6,133 nt of DNA, taken from contig JAKDIK010000171.1 in NCBI GenBank assembly GCA_030450535.1, positions 1 through 6,133 on the forward strand, given 5' to 3'. Of the stretch, positions 5,012 through 6,133 are shown in pieces. The position numbers and the translations under genes are program-made. The notes beneath the pieces are model-generated. The model had not been told where the DNA came from. It made no database searches and saw nothing but the letters and a program-made list of their open reading frames with translations. Each line of letters begins with the position of its first letter. The first letter of the stretch is position 1. This DNA comes from Propionibacteriaceae bacterium. GTDB lineage: Bacteria; Actinomycetota; Actinomycetes; Propionibacteriales; Propionibacteriaceae.

Positions 5012-5491
5012 ATGCATCTCGTTCGGCCACTACCCATGGACGCGAGGCCGCTGCCCGCCGGGGTGGGCGTCCGCCCGTTCGAGCGAACAGACCTGGACGC
5101 CGTCGCCCGCCTCTACCACGCCGCCTACCCCGCCGGCGTCGCCGTCGCCACGCTGGCCGACGCCGTCGAGGAGATGCGCGGCGTTTTCTCCGGCGACTTC
5201 GGGACGCCCATCGGCGCGGCCACGCTCGTGGCCACGCGCCACCAGGAGATCCTCGGCTGCATCCAGACCGTCCTCGACCCGCCGTGGGACGCCCCCGACG
5301 GCCCGTTCATCATCGAGCTCTTCGTCCATCCCGATCATCGCCGCCGCGGCGTGGGGGAGGGCCTGCTGGCCGCCGCGGCGTCCGCGCTCTGGAAGGCGGG
5401 GCACGTGAGCGTCGGGCTCAACGTGGAGCCGACGGAGGCGATGGCCGCCTTCCGCATCTACCAACGTCTGGGCTTCCGCGCCTTGGGCTGA
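5012..5491 (+). CDS. GNAT-family N-acetyltransferase
   Basis: A cytoplasmic acetyl-CoA-dependent acyltransferase of unknown substrate. The 159-residue product is one GNAT domain: VRPFERTDLDAVARLYHAAYP (20-40) is the usual first strand and helix; IELFVHPDHRRRGVGEGLL (101-119) is motif A, with the RRRGVG pyrophosphate loop (111-116) preceded by the conserved VHPDHR; and GLNVEPTEAMAAFRIYQRLGF (135-155) is motif B with the typical IYQRLGF end. The chosen start is ATG 5012, because GGGAGGA at 5002-5008 lies just upstream, although the gap of about 4 nt is short. GTG at 4997 (5 residues longer) and ATG at 5036 (8 residues shorter) are alternatives. It lies between two tRNA genes behind the tRNA-Tyr hairpin, so it may depend on read-through transcription. 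Nothing in the context suggests its substrate. Confidence 0.9.
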   Translation: MHLVRPLPMDARPLPAGVGVRPFERTDLDAVARLYHAAYPAGVAVATLADAVEEMRGVFSGDFGTPIGAATLVATRHQEILGCIQTVLDPPWDAPDGPFIIELFVHPDHRRRGVGEGLLAAAASALWKAGHVSVGLNVEPTEAMAAFRIYQRLGFRALG

Positions 5492-5546
5492 CGGTGCCCC
5501 GGTGCGGCGCTCGCCGGGCTCCGCGCACCTCCCGGACGCCCTCGAT

Positions 5547-5576
5547 TTGGGGACCCCCTCGCTGTGCTGGTAGGTT
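5547..5576 (+). promoter_or_regulatory. Promoter of the tRNA-Thr / tRNA-Met / rpmG unit
   Basis: TTGGGG (5547-5552) and TAGGTT (5571-5576) are spaced by 18 nt, a good fit to actinobacterial housekeeping (sigma-A/HrdB type) promoters of stable RNA genes. The -10 box ends 15 nt before tRNA-Thr, putting the transcription start about 8 nt before the tRNA. The same promoter probably drives tRNA-Met and rpmG, because no second promoter is evident in the short gaps between them. Confidence 0.55.
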
Positions 5577-5591
5577 GTTCGTCGCTGTCTG

Positions 5592-5664
5592 GCCCCTATA
5601 GCTCAGTCGGCAGAGCGTCTCCATGGTAAGGAGAAGGTCTGCGGTTCGATTCCGCATGGGGGCT
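5592..5664 (+). tRNA. tRNA-Thr (anticodon GGT)
   Basis: A 73-nt cloverleaf. The acceptor stem is GCCCCTA (5592-5598) with TGGGGGC (5657-5663), one T-G wobble. The D arm is GCTC/GAGC. The anticodon stem TCTCC/GGAGA encloses ATGGTAA with GGT at 5625-5627. The T arm is TGCGG/CCGCA with loop TTCGATT. The discriminator is T5664, and CCA is not encoded. It decodes ACC and ACT. It is the first gene of the tRNA-Thr/tRNA-Met/rpmG block, matching thrT of the mycobacterial order. Confidence 0.97.
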
Positions 5665-5694
5665 CTGAGTCCGGCGGGGAGACCCGGCGGGCAG

Positions 5695-5767
5695 GGCGGG
5701 ATAGCTCAGACGGTAGAGCAAGCGGCTCATAATCGCTGTGTCACGGGTTCAAGTCCCGTTCCCGCTA
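5695..5767 (+). tRNA. tRNA-Met, elongator type (anticodon CAT)
   Basis: A 73-nt cloverleaf. The acceptor stem is GGCGGGA (5695-5701) with TCCCGCT (5760-5766), its first pair a G-T wobble. The D arm is GCTC/GAGC. The anticodon stem AGCGG/TCGCT encloses CTCATAA with CAT at 5728-5730. The T arm is ACGGG/CCCGT with loop TTCAAGT. The discriminator is A5767, and CCA is not encoded. It lacks the three G-C pairs in the anticodon stem and the unpaired first position of initiator tRNA. A CAT anticodon could also be tRNA-Ile with lysidine, but the position between tRNA-Thr and rpmG matches metT. Confidence 0.9.
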
Positions 5768-5814
5768 CGGAACCAGTGCGACACCGACGACCATCCAGAA
5801 AGTGAGGGGTTGAG

Positions 5815-5985
5815 ATGGCCAAAAAGTCCGGCGACGTCCGGCCCAAGATCACGCTCGCGTGCACGGAGTGCAAGGAGCGCAACTACATCACCAAGAAGAA
5901 CCGGCGCAACGACCCGGATCGTCTTGAGCTGAAGAAGTTCTGCCCCAAGTGCCACCAGCACACGGCGCACCGCGAGACTCGCTGA
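5815..5985 (+). CDS. rpmG: 50S ribosomal protein L33, zinc-binding (C+) form
   Basis: A 56-residue protein of the large ribosomal subunit. It is basic and typical: MAKKSGDVRPKITLACTECK (1-20), then NYITKKNRRNDPDRLELKKF (23-42) and a C-terminal HRETR. Two CxxC pairs, C16/C19 and C43/C46, form the zinc ribbon, so this is the zinc-containing C+ version. Many actinobacteria also keep a C- copy elsewhere that is expressed under zinc starvation. The start is ATG 5815 with GAGGGG at 5804-5809, five bases upstream. It follows tRNA-Met by 47 nt and is probably in the same transcript as both tRNAs, ending at the hairpin at 6001-6029. The order rpmG then MaoC-like dehydratase is conserved in actinobacteria. 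Confidence 0.97.
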   Translation: MAKKSGDVRPKITLACTECKERNYITKKNRRNDPDRLELKKFCPKCHQHTAHRETR

Positions 5986-6000
5986 ACCAAGACTTCACAC

Positions 6001-6029
6001 CGAGGCCGTCCACGTCGTGGGCGGCCTCG
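6001..6029 (+). terminator. Hairpin terminator after rpmG
   Basis: CGAGGCCGTCCAC (6001-6013) pairs with GTGGGCGGCCTCG (6017-6029): 13 pairs with one G-T wobble and a 3-nt loop (realistically slightly larger). It begins 15 nt after the rpmG stop. Only a weak T content follows. It probably ends the tRNA-Thr/tRNA-Met/rpmG transcript and insulates the next gene. Confidence 0.75.
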
Positions 6030-6044
6030 TGCGTTGTCGGGCGC

Positions 6045-6050
6045 TAGCGT
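6045..6050 (+). promoter_or_regulatory. -10 box for a leaderless mRNA of the dehydratase gene
   Basis: TAGCGT fits the actinobacterial -10 pattern TANNNT and ends exactly 7 nt before ATG 6058, which places transcription start at or next to the first base of the start codon. No Shine-Dalgarno-like sequence lies in the intervening TGGCTCC. No clear -35 box is visible; it would fall inside the rpmG terminator hairpin. Confidence 0.45.
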
Positions 6051-6057
6051 TGGCTCC

Positions 6058-6133
6058 ATGGTCGATTCCCCCGTCGGGCGCAGCTATCCGCCCCCCGCGC
6101 CCAACCAGGTGTCGCGCGCCAAGATCGCGGAGT
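6058..6133 (+). CDS. MaoC/HadA-like dehydratase, N-terminal fragment cut by window end
   Basis: Only the first 25 codons are present: MVDSPVGRSYPPPAPNQVSR (1-20) followed by AKIAE. The pattern VGRSYPPPAPNQVSRAKIAE resembles the start of actinobacterial MaoC-family dehydratase N-terminal domain proteins, which usually begin with a GR-x-YPP stretch and then a segment leading into the first hot-dog helix. In mycobacteria the gene after rpmG is hadA, a subunit of the (3R)-hydroxyacyl-ACP dehydratase of FAS-II. In an organism without mycolic acids the substrate would differ, so I give no symbol. The call rests on a short N-terminus plus position. The start ATG 6058 is supported by a -10 box 7 nt upstream, which suggests leaderless translation. 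Confidence 0.75.
   Translation, partial: MVDSPVGRSYPPPAPNQVSRAKIAE

Noticed and set aside
4809..5030. N-terminal extension of yajQ to an upstream start
   Set aside because: It would pass through tRNA-Tyr and its terminator; family length and the Shine-Dalgarno before ATG 4808 fix the shorter start.
4884..5408. Open frame beginning MPEWPKGAVCKTVGIAYVGS
   Set aside because: This is the well-known spurious translation of a tRNA gene (here tRNA-Tyr) followed by the out-of-frame shadow of the acetyltransferase.
5671..5694. Possible small hairpin or processing signal between tRNA-Thr and tRNA-Met
   Set aside because: The short GC-rich complementarity is weak and no more than expected for a tRNA spacer.
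5418..5805. Small frames across tRNA-Thr and tRNA-Met, on both strands
   Set aside because: Their peptides are translations of tRNA sequence (for example MRNRTADLLL), a common annotation error.
60..6133. CRISPR array, insertion sequence, integrase or phage attachment site
   Set aside because: No spaced direct repeats, no transposase or integrase coding, and the three tRNAs have intact 3' ends without a nearby duplicated tRNA fragment in the window.

Overview
The window comes from a very GC-rich actinobacterial chromosome. The evidence is the strong G/C preference at third codon positions, GTG starts, an MptB-type polyprenol-phosphomannose mannosyltransferase, and the order tRNA-Thr / tRNA-Met / rpmG / MaoC-like dehydratase, which is the conserved thrT-metT-rpmG-hadA block of actinobacteria. 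A member of the Propionibacteriales is my guess, not something the sequence proves. There is no transposase, integrase, CRISPR array or phage gene, so most of the window is ordinary core genome.

Layout. 1-1511 (+): GT-C mannosyltransferase, whose true start may lie left of the window. 1498-2430 (+): 3-hydroxyisobutyryl-CoA hydrolase, overlapping the previous gene by 14 nt with its own Shine-Dalgarno. 2431-2601: convergent intergenic gap with a long nested palindrome (2491-2567), probably a two-way terminator. 2602-3423 (-): exonuclease III, coupled by a 4-nt GTGA overlap to an unrecognised four-helix membrane protein (3420-3827, -). 3828-4316: about 490 nt without a recognisable gene, but with a run of inverted repeats between 4021 and 4207, including a perfect 15-bp, partly AT-rich arm pair. 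4317-4808 (-): YajQ-family nucleotide-binding protein. 4878-4959 (+): tRNA-Tyr, transcribed divergently from yajQ and followed by a strong hairpin. 5012-5491 (+): GNAT acetyltransferase. 5592-5985 (+): tRNA-Thr, tRNA-Met and ribosomal protein L33, apparently one transcript from a good promoter at 5547-5576 to a terminator at 6001-6029. 6058-end (+): the first 25 codons of a MaoC/HadA-like dehydratase, probably translated from a leaderless mRNA.

How the genes relate. The right end is translation machinery (three tRNAs and L33) leading into a fatty-acid or mycolic-type dehydratase locus. The left end pairs envelope glycan synthesis with a valine-catabolism enzyme, with no evident functional link beyond the overlap. 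ExoIII and its membrane-protein partner form a two-gene unit. I found no complete undescribed system. The parts most worth a second look are the structured gap at 4021-4207 and the nested palindrome at 2491-2567.
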